30,000 nucleotides of DNA from Mesostigma viride (GCA_009746045.1 RPFO01000546.1:1-30000), one strand, 5' to 3'; counted from the first letter of the stretch, positions 1-12,710 are shown. Made by a program: numbers and translations. The notes: generated by a model not told the origin, from the letters alone.

Positions 1-498
1 TGCTGCTCCCTCTCCACTACCTACACCTGCGGCGCTTTCCCTCGCCCTCGCTTTCCATCGCTTTCACTCGCCCTCGCCTCGCCCTCGCCCTCACCCTCGC
101 CCTCGCCCGGTGGGGGCCACCCCTCACCCTCCATTGTCTTCATCCCCGCTATGGCCCTCGCTTATGCTCAGCGTCCCCAGCCCTCACCCTCACTCTCATC
201 CTAGAGCACAGCCCTAGCTCTGCTGCCCTCACTCAGGCTCACTCATCCGCAGCCTTCCACTGCACCTCTTGCCCGCGCCCTCGCTCAGGCCCCCTGTGCA
301 TTTGTTTGCCCAGTGGGGCCCGCCCTCGCCCTACACTAGCCTTTCACCATCGCCATAGCCCTCGCTCTTGCTCTGGCCTGCACCCTCCCCCCAACCTCGC
401 ACCATCACTCAGGTGCCCTTGCCCTGGCCCCTTTGCAATCGCCCGGTGGAAAACCCACCCACAACTCACCTACCCTTCAATCGTTAGTAGTCAACTCG

Positions 499-880
499 GT
501 GCCATCACCCCGCCCTCACTGGCCCTCACCTGGGCGCACTTGCCCTCGCCCTCGCTCAGGTCCCATCTGCACACTCGCGCACTGGGGTCCATCCTCACCC
601 TACCTAGCCCTGGCCCTTTACCCTCGCTTTCATTCTGCTGCTTCCTCTCCACTACCTACACCTGCGCGCTTCCCCTCGCCCTCGCTTTCCATCGCTTTCA
701 CGCCCCCTCGCCCTACCTAGCCTTCACCATCGCCATAGCCCTGGCTCTTGCTCTGGCCTGCACCCTCCCCCCCAACCTCACACCATCACTCAGGTGCCCT
801 TGCCCTGCGCCCCTTTGCAATCGCCCGGTGGAAAACCCACCCACACCTCACTTCGCCTTTAATCGTTAGTAGTCAACTCG
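499..880. repeat. Truncated satellite monomer with internal deletion
   Basis: This unit is 382 bp rather than about 610. The sequence passes directly from the CATCGCTTTCAC segment to CGCCCTACCTAGCC near 702-708. It therefore lacks the CCCTCG run, the segment around GTCTTCATCCCCGCTATGG, the segment with AGCACAGCCCTAGCTC, and the GCAGCC segment. The deletion joins two CCCTCG-like stretches, as expected for slippage or unequal exchange between short internal repeats. Confidence 0.85.
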
Positions 881-1503
881 GTGCCATCACCCCCGCCCTC
901 ACTGGCCCTCACCTGGGCTCACTTGCCCTCCCTCGCTCAGGTCCCATCTGCACACTCGCGCACTGGGGCCCATCCTCACCCTACCTAGCCCTGGCCCTTC
1001 TACCCTCGCTTTCATTCTGCTGCTCCCTCTCCACTACCTACACCTGCGCGCTTTCCCCTCGCCCTCGCTTTCCATCGCTTTCACTCGCCCTCGCCCTCGC
1101 CTCACCCTCGCCCTCGCCCGGTGGGGCCACCCTCACTCTCCTTGGTCTTCATCCCCGCTATGGCCCTCGCTTATGTTCAGTGTCCCCAGCCCTCACCCTC
1201 ACTCCCACCCTAAAGCACAGCCCTAGCTCTGCTGCCCTCACTCAGCCTCTCTCACCCGCAGCCTTCCTCTGCACCTCTCGCCCGCGCCCTCGCTCAGGCC
1301 CCCTGTGCATTTGTTTGCCCAGTGGGGCCCCCCTCGCCCTACTAGCCTTCACCATCGCATAGACCTGGCTAAGTTGCTCTGGCCTTACCCTCCCCCCAAC
1401 CTCGCACCATCACTCAGGTGCCCTTGCCCTGGGCCCCTTTGCAATCGCCCGGTGGAAAACCCACCCACACCTCACTTCGCCTTAATCGTTAGTAGTCAAC
1501 TCG

Positions 1504-4500
1504 GTGCCATCACCCCCGCCCTCACTGGCCCTCACCTGGGCTCACTTGCCCTCGCCCTCGCTCAGGTCCCATCTGCACACTCGCGCACTGGGGCCCATCC
1601 TCACCCTACCTAGCCCTGGCCCTTTTACCCTCGCTTTCATTCTGCTGCTCCCTCTCCACTACCTACACCTGCGCGCTTCCCTCGCCCTCGCTTTCCATCG
1701 CTTTCACTCGCCCTCGCCCTCGCCCTCGCCACCCTCGCCCTCGCCGGTGAGGGCCACCCTCACTCTCCTTGGTCTTCATCCCCGCTATGGCCCTCGCTTA
1801 TGTTCAGTGTCCCCAGCCCTCACCCTCACTCCCACCCTAAAGCACAGCCCTAGCTCTGCTGCCCTCACTCAGCCTCTCTCACCCGCAGCCTTCCTCTGCA
1901 CCTCTGCCCGCGCCCTCGCTCAGGCCCCCTGTCCATTTGTTTGCCCAGTGGGGCCCGCCCTCGCCCTACACTAGCCTTCACCATCGCCATAGCCCTGGCT
2001 CTTGCTCTGGCCTGCACCCTCCCCCCAACCTCGCACCATCACTCAGGTGCCCTTGCCCTGGGCCCCTTTGCAATCGCCCGGTGGAAAACCCACCCACACC
2101 TCACTTCGCCTTAATCGTTAGTAGTCAACTCGGTGCCATCACCCCCGCCCTCACTGGCCCTCACCTGGGCTCACTTGCCCTCGCCCTCGCTCAGGTCCCA
2201 TCTGCACACTCGCGCACTGGGGCCCATCCTCACCCTACCTAGCCCTGGCCCTTTACCCTCGCTTTCATTCTGCTGCTCCCTCTCCACTACCTACACCTGC
2301 GCGCTTCCCCTCGCCCTCGCTTTCCATCGCTTTCACTCGCCCTCGCCCTCGCCAGGTGAGGGCCACCCTCACTCTCCTTGGTCTTCATCCCCGCTATGGC
2401 CCTCGCTTATGTTCAGTGTCCCCAGCCCTCACCCTCACTCCCACCCTAAAGCACAGCCCTAGCTCTGCTGCCCTCACTCAGCCTCTCTCACCCGCAGCCT
2501 TCCTCTGCACCTCTCGCCCGCGCCCTCGCTCAGGCCCCCTGTGCATTTGTTTGCCCAGTGGGGCCCGCCCTCGCCCTACACTAGCCTTCACCATCGCTAT
2601 AGACCTGGCCTCTTGCTCTGGCCTACCCTCCCCCAACCTCGCACCATCACTCAGGTGCCCTTGCCCTGCCCCTTTGCAATCGCCCGGTGGAAAACCCACC
2701 CACACCTCACTTCGCCTTCAATCGTTAGTAGTCAACTCGGTGCCATCACCCCCGCCCTCACTGGCCCTCACCTGGGCTCACTTGCCCTCGCCCTCGCTCA
2801 GGTCCCATCTGCACACTCGCGCACTGGGGCCCATCCTCACCCTACCTAGCCCTGGCCCTTCTACCCTCGCTTTCATTCTGCTGCTCCCTCTCCACTACCT
2901 ACACCTGCGCGCTTCCCCTCGCCCTCGCTTTCCATCGCTTTCACTCGCCCTCGCCCTCGCCAGGTGGGGGCCACCCTCACTCTCCTTGGTCTTCATCCCC
3001 GCTATGGCCCTCGCTTATGCGTGTCCCCAGCCCTCACCCTCACTCCCACCCTAAAGCACAGCCCTAGCTCTGCTGCCCTCACTCAGCCTCTCTCACCCGC
3101 AGCCTTCCTCTGCACCTCTCGCCCGCGCCCTCGCTCAGGCCCCCTGTGCATTTGTTTGCCCAGTGGGGCCCGCCCTCGCCCTACCTAGCCTTCACCATCG
3201 CTATAGACCTGGCCTAAGTTGCTCTGGCCTACCCTCCCCCCAACCTCGCACCATCACTCAGGTGCCCTTGCCCTGGGCCCCTTTGCAATCGCCCGGTGGA
3301 AAACCCACCCACACCTCACTTCGCCTTCAATCGTTAGTAGTCAACTCGGTGCCATCACCCCCGCCCTCACTGGCCCTCACCTGGGCTCACTTGCCCTCGC
3401 CCTCGCTCAGGTCCCATCTGCACACTCGCGCACTGGGGCCCATCCTCACCCTACCTAGCCCTGGCCCTTCTACCCTCGCTTTCATTCTGCTGCTCCCTCT
3501 CCACTACCTACACCTGCGCGCTTCCCCTCGCCCTCGCTTTCATCGCTTTCACTCGCCCTCGCCCTCGCCCTCACCCTCGCCCTCGCCCGGTGGGGCCACC
3601 CTCACCCTCCTTGGTCTTCATCCCCGCTATGGCCCTCGCTTATGCTCAGCGTCCCCAGCCCTCACCCTCACTCCCACCCTAAGCACAGCCCTAGCTCTGC
3701 TGCCCTCACTCAGCTCTCTCACCCGCAGCCTTCCTCTGCACCTCTTGCCCGCGCCCTCGCTCAGGCCCCCTGTGCATTTGTTTGCCCAGTGGGGCCCGCC
3801 CTCGCCCTACCTAGCCTTCACCATCGCCATAGCCCTGGCTCTTGCTCTGGCCTGCACCCTCCCCCCCAACCTCGCACCATCACTCAGGTGCCCTTGCCCT
3901 GCGCCCCTTTGCAATCGCCCGGTGGAAAACCCACCCACACCTCACTTCGCCTTAATCGTTAGTAGTCAACTCGGTGCCATCACCCCCGCCCTCACTGGCC
4001 CTCACCTGGGCTCACTTGCCCTCGCCCTCGCTCAGGTCCCATCTGCACACTCGCGCACTGGGGCCCATCCTCACCCTACCTAGCCCTGGCCCTTCTACCC
4101 TCGCTTTCATTCTGCTGCTCCCTCTCCACTACCTACACCTGCGCGCTTCCCCTCGCCCTCGCTTTCCATCGCTTTCACTCGCCCTCGCCCTCGCCAGGTG
4201 AGGGCCACCCTCACTCTCCTTGGTCTTCATCCCCGCTATGGCCCTCGCTTATGTTCAGTGTCCCCAGCCCTCACCCTCACTCCCACCCTAAAGCACAGCC
4301 CTAGCTCTGCTGCCCTCACTCAGCCTCTCTCACCCGCAGCCTTCCTCTGCACCTCTCGCCCGCGCCCTCGCTCAGGCCCCCTGTGCATTTGTTTGCCCAG
4401 TGGGGCCCGCCCTCGCCCTACCTAGCCTTCACCATCGCCATAGCCCTGGCTCTTGCTCTGGCCTACCCTCCCCCCAACCTCGCACCATCACTCAGGTGCC

Positions 4501-7500
4501 CTTGCCCTGCGCCCCTTTGCAATCGCCCGGTGGAAAACCCACCCACACCTCACTTCGCCTTAATCGTTAGTAGTCAACTCGGTGCCATCACCCCCGCCCT
4601 CACTGGCCCTCACCTGGGCTCACTTGCCCTCGCCCTCGCTCAGGTCCCATCTGCACACTCGCGCACTGGGGCCCATCCTCACCCTACCTAGCCCTGGCCC
4701 TTCTACCCTCGCTTTCATTCTGCTGCTCCCTCTCCACTACCTACACCTGCGCGCTTCCCCTCGCCCTCGCTTTCCATCGCTTTCACTCGCCCTCGCCCTC
4801 GCCAGGTGGGGCCACCCTCACTCTCCTTGGTCTTCATCCCCGCTATGGCCCTCGCTTATGTTCAGTGTCCCCAGCCCTCACCCTCACTCCCACCCTAAAG
4901 CACAGCCCTAGCTCTGCTGCCCTCACTCAGCCTCTCTCACCCGCAGCCTTCCTCTGCACCTCTCGCCCGCGCCCTCGCTCAGGCCCCCTGTGCATTTGTT
5001 TGCCCAGTGGGGCCCGCCCTCGCCCTACCTAGCCTTCACCATCGCCATAGCCCTGGCTCTTGCTCTGGCCTACCCTCCCCCCAACCTCGCACCATCACTC
5101 AGGTGCCCTTGCCCTGGGCCCCTTTGCAATCGCCCGGTGGAAAACCCACCCACACCTCACTTCGCCTTAATCGTTAGTAGTCAACTCGGTGCCATCACCC
5201 CCGCCCTCACTGGCCCTCACCTGGGCTCACTTGCCCTCGCCCTCGCTCAGGTCCCATCTGCACACTCGCGCACTGGGGCCCATCCTCACCCTACCTAGCC
5301 CTGGCCCTTCTACCCTCGCTTTCATTCTGCTGCTCCCTCTCCACTACCTACACCTGCGCGCTTCCCCTCGCCCTCGCTTTCCATCGCTTTCACTCGCTCG
5401 CCCTCGCCCTCACCCTCGCCCTCGCCGGTGGGGCCACCCTCACCTCCTTGGTCTTCATCCCCGCTATGGCCCTCGCTTATGTTCAGTGTCCCCAGCCCTC
5501 ACCCTCACTCCCACCCTAAAGCACAGCCCTAGCTCTGCTGCCCTCACTCAGCTCACTCATCCGCAGCCTTCCTCTGCACCTCTTGCCCGCGCCCTCGCTC
5601 AGGCCCCCTGTGCATTTGTTTGCCCAGTGGGGCCCGCCCTCGCCCTACCTAGCCTTCACCATCGCCATAGCCCTGGCTCTTGCTCTGGCCTGCACCCTCC
5701 CCCCCAACCTCGCACCATCACTCAGGTGCCCTTGCCCTGCGCCCCTTTGCAATCGCCCGGTGGAAAACCCACCCACACCTCACTTCGCCTTAATCGTTAG
5801 TAGTCAACTCGGTGCCATCACCCCCGCCCTCACTGGCCCTCACCTGGGCTCACTTGCCCTCGCCCTCGCTCAGGTCCCATCTGCACACTCGCGCACTGGG
5901 GCCCATCCTCACCCTACCTAGCCCTGGCCCTTCTACCCTCGCTTTCATTCTGCTGCTCCCTCTCCACTACCTACACCTGCGCGCTTCCCCTCGCCCTCGC
6001 TTTCCATCGCTTTCACTCGCCCTCGCCCTCGCCAGGTGAGGGCCACCCTCACTCTCCTTGGTCTTCATCCCCGCTATGGCCCTCGCTTATGTTCAGTGTC
6101 CCCAGCCCTCACCCTCACTCCCACCCTAAAGCACAGCCCTAGCTCTGCTGCCCTCACTCAGCCTCTCTCACCCGCAGCCTTCCTCTGCACCTCTCGCCCG
6201 CGCCCTCGCTCAGGCCCCCTGTGCATTTGTTTGCCCAGTGGGGCCCGCCCTCGCCCTACCTAGCCTTCACCATCGCCATAGCCCTGGCTCTTGCTCTGGC
6301 CTGCACCCTCCCCCCAACCTCGCACCATCACTCAGGTGCCCTTGCCCTGGCCCCTTTGCAATCGCCCGGTGGAAAACCCACCCACACCTCACTTCGCCTT
6401 AATCGTTAGTAGTCAACTCGGTGCCATCACCCCCGCCCTCACTGGCCCTCACCTGGGCTCACTTGCCCTCGCCCTCGCTCAGGTCCCATCTGCACACTCG
6501 CGCACTGGGGCCCATCCTCACCCTACCTAGCCCTGGCCCTTCTACCCTCGCTTTCATTCTGCTGCTCCCTCTCCACTACCTACACCTGCGCGCTTCCCCT
6601 CGCCCTCGCTTTCCATCGCTTTCACTCGCCCTCGCCCTCGCCAGGTGAGGGCCACCCTCACTCTCCTTGGTCTTCATCCCCGCTATGGCCCTCGCTTATG
6701 TTCAGTGTCCCCAGCCCTCACCCTCACTCCCACCCTAAAGCACAGCCCTAGCTCTGCTGCCCTCACTCAGCCTCTCTCACCCGCAGCCTTCCTCTGCACC
6801 TCTCGCCCGCGCCCTCGCTCAGGCCCCCTGTGCATTTGTTTGCCCAGTGGGGCCCGCCCTCGCCCTACCTAGCCTTCACCATCGCCATAGCCCTGGCTCT
6901 TGCTCTGGCCTGCACCCTCCCCCCAACCTCGCACCATCACTCAGGTGCCCTTGCCCTGGGCCCCTTTGCAATCGCCCGGTGGAAAACCCACCCACACCTC
7001 ACTTCGCCTTAATCGTTAGTAGTCAACTCGGTGCCATCACCCCCGCCCTCACTGGCCCTCACCTGGGCTCACTTGCCCTCGCCCTCGCTCAGGTCCCATC
7101 TGCACACTCGCGCACTGGGGCCCATCCTCACCCTACCTAGCCCTGGCCCTTCTACCCTCGCTTTCATTCTGCTGCTCCCTCTCCACTACCTACACCTGCG
7201 CGCTTCCCTCGCCCTCGCTTTCATCGCTTTCACTCGCCCTCGCCCTCGCCCTCGCCCTCACCCTCGCCCTCGCCGGTGGGGCCACCCTCACTCCTTGGTC
7301 TTCATCCCCGCTATGGCCCTCGCTTATGTTCAGTGTCCCCAGCCCTCACCCTCACTCCACCCTAAGCACAGCCCTAGCTCTGCTGCCCTCACTCAGCTCA
7401 CTCATCCGCAGCCTTCCTCTGCACCTCTGCCCGCGCCCTCGCTCAGGCCCCCTGTCCATTTGTTTGCCCAGTGGGGCCCGCCCTCGCCCTACCTAGCCTT

Positions 7501-10500
7501 CACCATCGCCATAGCCCTGGCTCTTGCTCTGGCCTGCACCCTCCCCCCCAACCTCGCACCATCACTCAGGTGCCCTTGCCCTGCGCCCCTTTGCAATCGC
7601 CCGGTGGAAAACCCACCCACACCTCACTTCGCCTTAATCGTTAGTAGTCAACTCGGTGCCATCACCCCCGCCCTCACTGGCCCTCACCTGGGCTCACTTG
7701 CCCTCGCCCTCGCTCAGGTCCCATCTGCACACTCGCGCACTGGGGCCCATCCTCACCCTACCTAGCCCTGGCCCTTCTACCCTCGCTTTCATTCTGCTGC
7801 TCCCTCTCCACTACCTACACCTGCGCGCTTCCCCTCGCCCTCGCTTTCCATCGCTTTCACTCGCCCTCGCCCTCGCCAGGTGAGGGCCACCCTCACTCTC
7901 CTTGGTCTTCATCCCCGCTATGGCCCTCGCTTATGTTCAGTGTCCCCAGCCCTCACCCTCACTCCCACCCTAAAGCACAGCCCTAGCTCTGCTGCCCTCA
8001 CTCAGCCTCTCTCACCCGCAGCCTTCCTCTGCACCTCTCGCCCGCGCCCTCGCTCAGGCCCCCTGTGCATTTGTTTGCCCAGTGGGGCCCGCCCTCGCCC
8101 TACCTAGCCTTCACCATCGCCATAGCCCTGGCTCTTGCTCTGGCCTGCACCCTCCCCCCAACCTCGCACCATCACTCAGGTGCCCTTGCCCTGCGCCCCT
8201 TTGCAATCGCCCGGTGGAAAACCCACCCACACCTCACTTCGCCTTAATCGTTAGTAGTCAACTCGGTGCCATCACCCCCGCCCTCACTGGCCCTCACCTG
8301 GGCTCACTTGCCCTCGCCCTCGCTCAGGTCCCATCTGCACACTCGCGCACTGGGGCCCATCCTCACCCTACCTAGCCCTGGCCCTTCTACCCTCGCTTTC
8401 ATTCTGCTGCTCCCTCTCCACTACCTACACCTGCGCGCTTCCCCTCGCCCTCGCTTTCCATCGCTTTCACTCGCCCTCGCCCTCGCCAGGTGAGGGCCAC
8501 CCTCACTCTCCTTGGTCTTCATCCCCGCTATGGCCCTCGCTTATGTTCAGTGTCCCCAGCCCTCACCCTCACTCCCACCCTAAAGCACAGCCCTAGCTCT
8601 GCTGCCCTCACTCAGCCTCTCTCACCCGCAGCCTTCCTCTGCACCTCTCGCCCGCGCCCTCGCTCAGGCCCCCTGTGCATTTGTTTGCCCAGTGGGGCCC
8701 GCCCTCGCCCTACCTAGCCTTCACCATCGCCATAGCCCTGGCTCTTGCTCTGGCCTGCACCCTCCCCCCAACCTCGCACCATCACTCAGGTGCCCTTGCC
8801 CTGGGCCCCTTTGCAATCGCCCGGTGGAAAACCCACCCACACCTCACTTCGCCTTCAATCGTTAGTAGTCAACTCGGTGCCATCACCCCCGCCCTCACTG
8901 GCCCTCACCTGGGCTCACTTGCCCTCGCCCTCGCTCAGGTCCCATCTGCACACTCGCGCACTGGGGCCCATCCTCACCCTACCTAGCCCTGGCCCTTCTA
9001 CCCTCGCTTTCATTCTGCTGCTCCCTCTCCACTACCTACACCTGCGCGCTTCCCCTCGCCCTCGCTTTCATCGCTTTCACTCGCCCTCGCCCTCGCCCTC
9101 ACCCTCGCCCTCGCCGTGGGGCCACCCTCACCTCTCTTGGTCTTCATCCCCGCTATGGCCCTCGCTTATGCTCAGCGTCCCCAGCCCTCACCCTCACTCC
9201 ACCCTAAGCACAGCCCTAGCTCTGCTGCCCTCACTCAGGCTCACTCATCCGCAGCCTTCCTCTGCACCTCTTGCCCGCGCCCTCGCTCAGGCCCCCTGTC
9301 CATTTGTTTGCCCAGTGGGGCCCGCCCTCGCCCTACCTAGCCTTCACCATCGCCATAGCCCTGGCTCTTGCTCTGGCCTGCACCCTCCCCCCCAACCTCG
9401 CACCATCACTCAGGTGCCCTTGCCCTGCGCCCCTTTGCAATCGCCCGGTGGAAAACCCACCCACACCTCACTTCGCCTTAATCGTTAGTAGTCAACTCGG
9501 TGCCATCACCCCCGCCCTCACTGGCCCTCACCTGGGCTCACTTGCCCTCGCCCTCGCTCAGGTCCCATCTGCACACTCGCGCACTGGGGCCCATCCTCAC
9601 CCTACCTAGCCCTGGCCCTTTACCCTCGCTTTCATTCTGCTGCTCCCTCTCCACTACCTACACCTGCGCGCTTCCCCTCGCCCTCGCTTTCCATCGCTTT
9701 CACTCGCCCTCGCCCTCGCCAGGTGAGGGCCACCCTCACTCTCCTTGGTCTTCATCCCCGCTATGGCCCTCGCTTATGTTCAGCGTCCCCAGCCCTCACC
9801 CTCACTCCCACCCTAAAGCACAGCCCTAGCTCTGCTGCCCTCACTCAGCCTCTCTCACCCGCAGCCTTCCTCTGCACCTCTCGCCCGCGCCCTCGCTCAG
9901 GCCCCCTGTGCATTTGTTTGCCCAGTGGGGCCCGCCCTCGCCCTACACTAGCCTTCACCATCGCTATAGACCTGGCCCTAAGTTGCTCTGGCCTACCCTC
10001 CCCCCAACCTCGCACCATCACTCAGGTGCCCTTGCCCTGCGCCCCTTTGCAATCGCCCGGTGGAAAACCCACCCACACCTCACTTCGCCTTCAATCGTTA
10101 GTAGTCAACTCGGTGCCATCACCCCCGCCCTCACTGGCCCTCACCTGGGCTCACTTGCCCTCGCCCTCGCTCAGGTCCCATCTGCACACTCGCGCACTGG
10201 GGCCCATCCTCACCCTACCTAGCCCTGGCCCTTTTACCCTCGCTTTCATTCTGCTGCTCCCTCTCCACTACCTACACCTGCGCGCTTCCCCTCGCCCTCG
10301 CTTTCCATCGCTTTCACTCGCCCTCGCCCTCGCCAGGTGGGGCCACCCTCACTCTCCTTGGTCTTCATCCCCGCTATGGCCCTCGCTTATGTTCAGCGTC
10401 CCCAGCCCTCACCCTCACTCCCACCCTAAAGCACAGCCCTAGCTCTGCTGCCCTCACTCAGCCTCTCTCACCCGCAGCCTTCCTCTGCACCTCTCGCCCG

Positions 10501-12607
10501 CGCCCTCGCTCAGGCCCCCTGTGCATTTGTTTGCCCAGTGGGGCCCGCCCTCGCCCTACCTAGCCTTCACCATCGCTATAGACCTGGCCCTAAGTTGCTC
10601 TGGCCTTTACCCTCACCCCCAACCTCGCACCATCACTCAGGTGCCCTTGCCCTGGGCCCCTTTGCAATCGCCCGGTGGAAAACCCACCCACACCTCACTT
10701 CGCCTTCAATCGTTAGTAGTCAACTCGGTGCCATCACCCCCGCCCTCACTGGCCCTCACCTGGGCTCACTTGCCCTCGCCCTCGCTCAGGTCCCATCTGC
10801 ACACTCGCGCACTGGGGCCCATCCTCACCCTACCTAGCCCTGGCCCTTCTACCCTCGCTTTCATTCTGCTGCTCCCTCTCCACTACCTACACCTGCGCGC
10901 TTCCCCTCGCCCTCGCTTTTCATCGCTTTCACTCGCCCTCGCCCTCGCCCTCGCCCTCACCCTCGCCCTCGCCCGGTGGGGCCACCCTCACCCTCCATTG
11001 TCTTCATCCCCGCTATGGCCCTCGCTTATGCTCAGCGTCCCCAGCCCTCACCCTCACTCTCATCCTAGAGCACAGCCCTAGCTCTGCTGCCCTCACTCAG
11101 GCTCACTCATCCGCAGCCTTCCTCTGCACCTCTTGCCCGCGCCCTCGCTCAGGCCCCCTGTCCATTTGTTTGCCCAGTGGGGCCCGCCCTCGCCCTACAC
11201 TAGCCTTCACCATCGCCATAGCCCTCGCTCTTGCTCTGGCCTGCACCCTCCCCCCAACCTCGCACCATCACTCAGGTGCCCTTGCCCTGCGCCCCTTTGC
11301 AATCGCCCGGTGGAAAACCCACCCACAACTCACCTAGCCTTCAATCGTTAGTAGTCAACTCGGTGCCATCACCCCCGCCCTCACTGGCCCTCACCTGGGC
11401 GCACTTGCCCTCGCCCTCGCTCAGGTCCCATCTGCACACTCGCGCACTGGGGCCCATCCTCACCCTACCTAGCCCTGGCCCTTTTACCCTCGCTTTCATT
11501 CTGCTGCTTCCTCTCCACTACCTACACCTGCGCGCTTCCCCTCGCCCTCGCTTTCCATCGCTTTCACTCGCCCTCGCCCTCGCCAGGTGAGGGCCACCCT
11601 CACTCTCCTTGGTCTTCATCCCCGCTATGGCCCTCGCTTATGTTCAGCGTCCCCAGCCCTCACCCTCACTCCCATCCTAAAGCACAGCCCTAGCTCTGCT
11701 GCCCTCACTCAGCCTCTCTCACCCGCAGCCTTCCTCTGCACCTCTCGCCCGCGCCCTCGCTCAGGCCCCCTGTGCATTTGTTTTTGTTTGCCCAGTGGGG
11801 CCCGCCCTCGCCCTACACTAGCCTTCACCATCGCTATAGACCTGGCCCTAAGTTGCTCTGGCCTTTACCCTCACCCCCAACCTCGCACCATCACTCAGGT
11901 GCCCTTGCCCTGGGCCCCTTTGCAATCGCCCGGTGGAAAACCCACCCACACCTCACTTCGCCTTCAATCGTTAGTAGTCAACTCGGTGCCATCACCCCCG
12001 CCCTCACTGGCCCTCACCTGGGCGCACTTGCCCTCGCCCTCGCTCAGGTCCCATCTGCACACTCGCGCACTGGGGCCCATCCTCACCCTACCTAGCCCTG
12101 GCCCTTTTACCCTCGCTTTCATTCTGCTGCTTCCTCTCCACTACCTACACCTGCGCGCTTCCCCTCGCCCTCGCTTTCCATCGCTTTCACTCGCCCTCGC
12201 CCTCGCCAGGTGGGGGCCACCCTCACTCTCCTTGGTCTTCATCCCCGCTATGCCCCTCGCTTATGTTCAGCGTCCCCAGCCCTCACCCTCACTCCCACCC
12301 TAAAGCACAGCCCTAGCTCTGCTGCCCTCACTCAGCCTCTCTCACCCGCAGCCTTCCTCTGCACCTCTCGCCCGCGCCCTCGCTCAGGCCCCCTGTGCAT
12401 TTGTTTTTGTTTGCCCAGTGGGGCCCGCCCTCGCCCTACCTAGCCTTCACCATCGCTATAGACCTGGCCCTAAGTTGCTCTGGCCTTTACCCTCACCCCC
12501 AACCTCGCACCATCACTCAGGTGCCCTTGCCCTGGGCCCCTTTGCAATCGCCCGGTGGAAAACCCACCCACACCTCACTTCGCCTTCAATCGTTAGTAGT
12601 CAACTCG
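1504..12607. repeat. Trimeric higher-order repeat within the satellite, six copies
   Basis: Long monomers recur at every third position. Higher-order copies run 1504-3348, 3349-5188, 5189-7030, 7031-8876, 8877-10727 and 10728-12607 (1845, 1840, 1842, 1846, 1851 and 1880 bp). The first monomer of each trio (B type, 623-635 bp) has an expanded CCCTCG/CCCTCA run ending CCGGTGGGG or a close variant. In most copies it also has CTCACTCATCCGCAG and TCTTGCCCG. The next two monomers (A type, 607-623 bp) instead have a short run ending GCCAGGTGAGG or GCCAGGTGGGG, then CTCTCTCACCCGCAG and TCTCGCCCG. The first trio starts with a hybrid B monomer. A seventh trio may begin at 12608, where the transposon interrupts. 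Confidence 0.88.
10930..10977 (-). other. (GGGCGA)n G-run block of a B-type monomer, G-quadruplex candidate
   Basis: The + strand is an uninterrupted series of CCCTCG/CCCTCA hexamers. The minus strand therefore carries more than four GGG runs separated by three bases, which meets the usual G-quadruplex pattern. Equivalent blocks lie near 66-111, 1084-1120, 1705-1748, 3550-3592, 5396-5428, 7224-7275, 9080-9117, 14588-14632, 17680-17730, 18300-18340 and 19535-19587. A-type monomers have too few hexamers in a row to qualify at this position. Folding in vivo is an inference. Confidence 0.6.
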
Positions 12608-12669
12608 GTGCCATCACCCCCGCCCTCACTGGCCCTCACCTGGGCGCACTTGCCCTCGCCCTCGCTCAG

Positions 12670-12710
12670 TGTCTAATCACCAAGAAAATGTCCTCATATG
12701 AGGACATTTT
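12670..12710 (+). repeat. Left terminal inverted repeat with 26-bp perfect palindrome
   Basis: It begins TGTCTAATCACCAAG. Positions 12685-12710 form a perfect 26-bp palindrome centred on CAT|ATG, with arms built on AAAATGTCCTCAT. It pairs with the right end at 14396-14440. The left end has three extra bases between ACCAA and ATGTCC. Confidence 0.85.

Larger units (their letters stand above)
1..12669. repeat. C-rich ~610-bp satellite array, left block
   Basis: Head-to-tail tandem monomers. Using the conserved GTGCCATCAC as phase marker, monomers start at 499, 881, 1504, 2133, 2740, 3349, 3974, 4582, 5189, 5812, 6421, 7031, 7656, 8266, 8877, 9500, 10113, 10728, 11363, 11986 and 12608. Spacing is 607-635 bp except the first unit (382 bp). 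The array runs off the left edge of the window. The + strand is dominated by CCC/CCT runs and is G-poor. The least C-rich and best conserved part of each monomer lies around the stretch ending ATCGTTAGTAGTCAACTCGG. Long open frames on the + strand shift frame from monomer to monomer and encode only low-complexity Pro/Ser/Leu/Ala text, so I treat the array as non-coding. A centromeric, pericentromeric or subtelomeric position is possible but unproven. Confidence 0.97.

Noticed and set aside
306-12443. Many long + strand open frames (up to about 306 codons) rich in Pro, Ser, Leu and Ala across the satellite
   Set aside because: They arise from the C-rich, stop-poor composition, change frame between monomers because lengths are not multiples of three, lack conserved starts, and the same monomer text is open in more than one frame.
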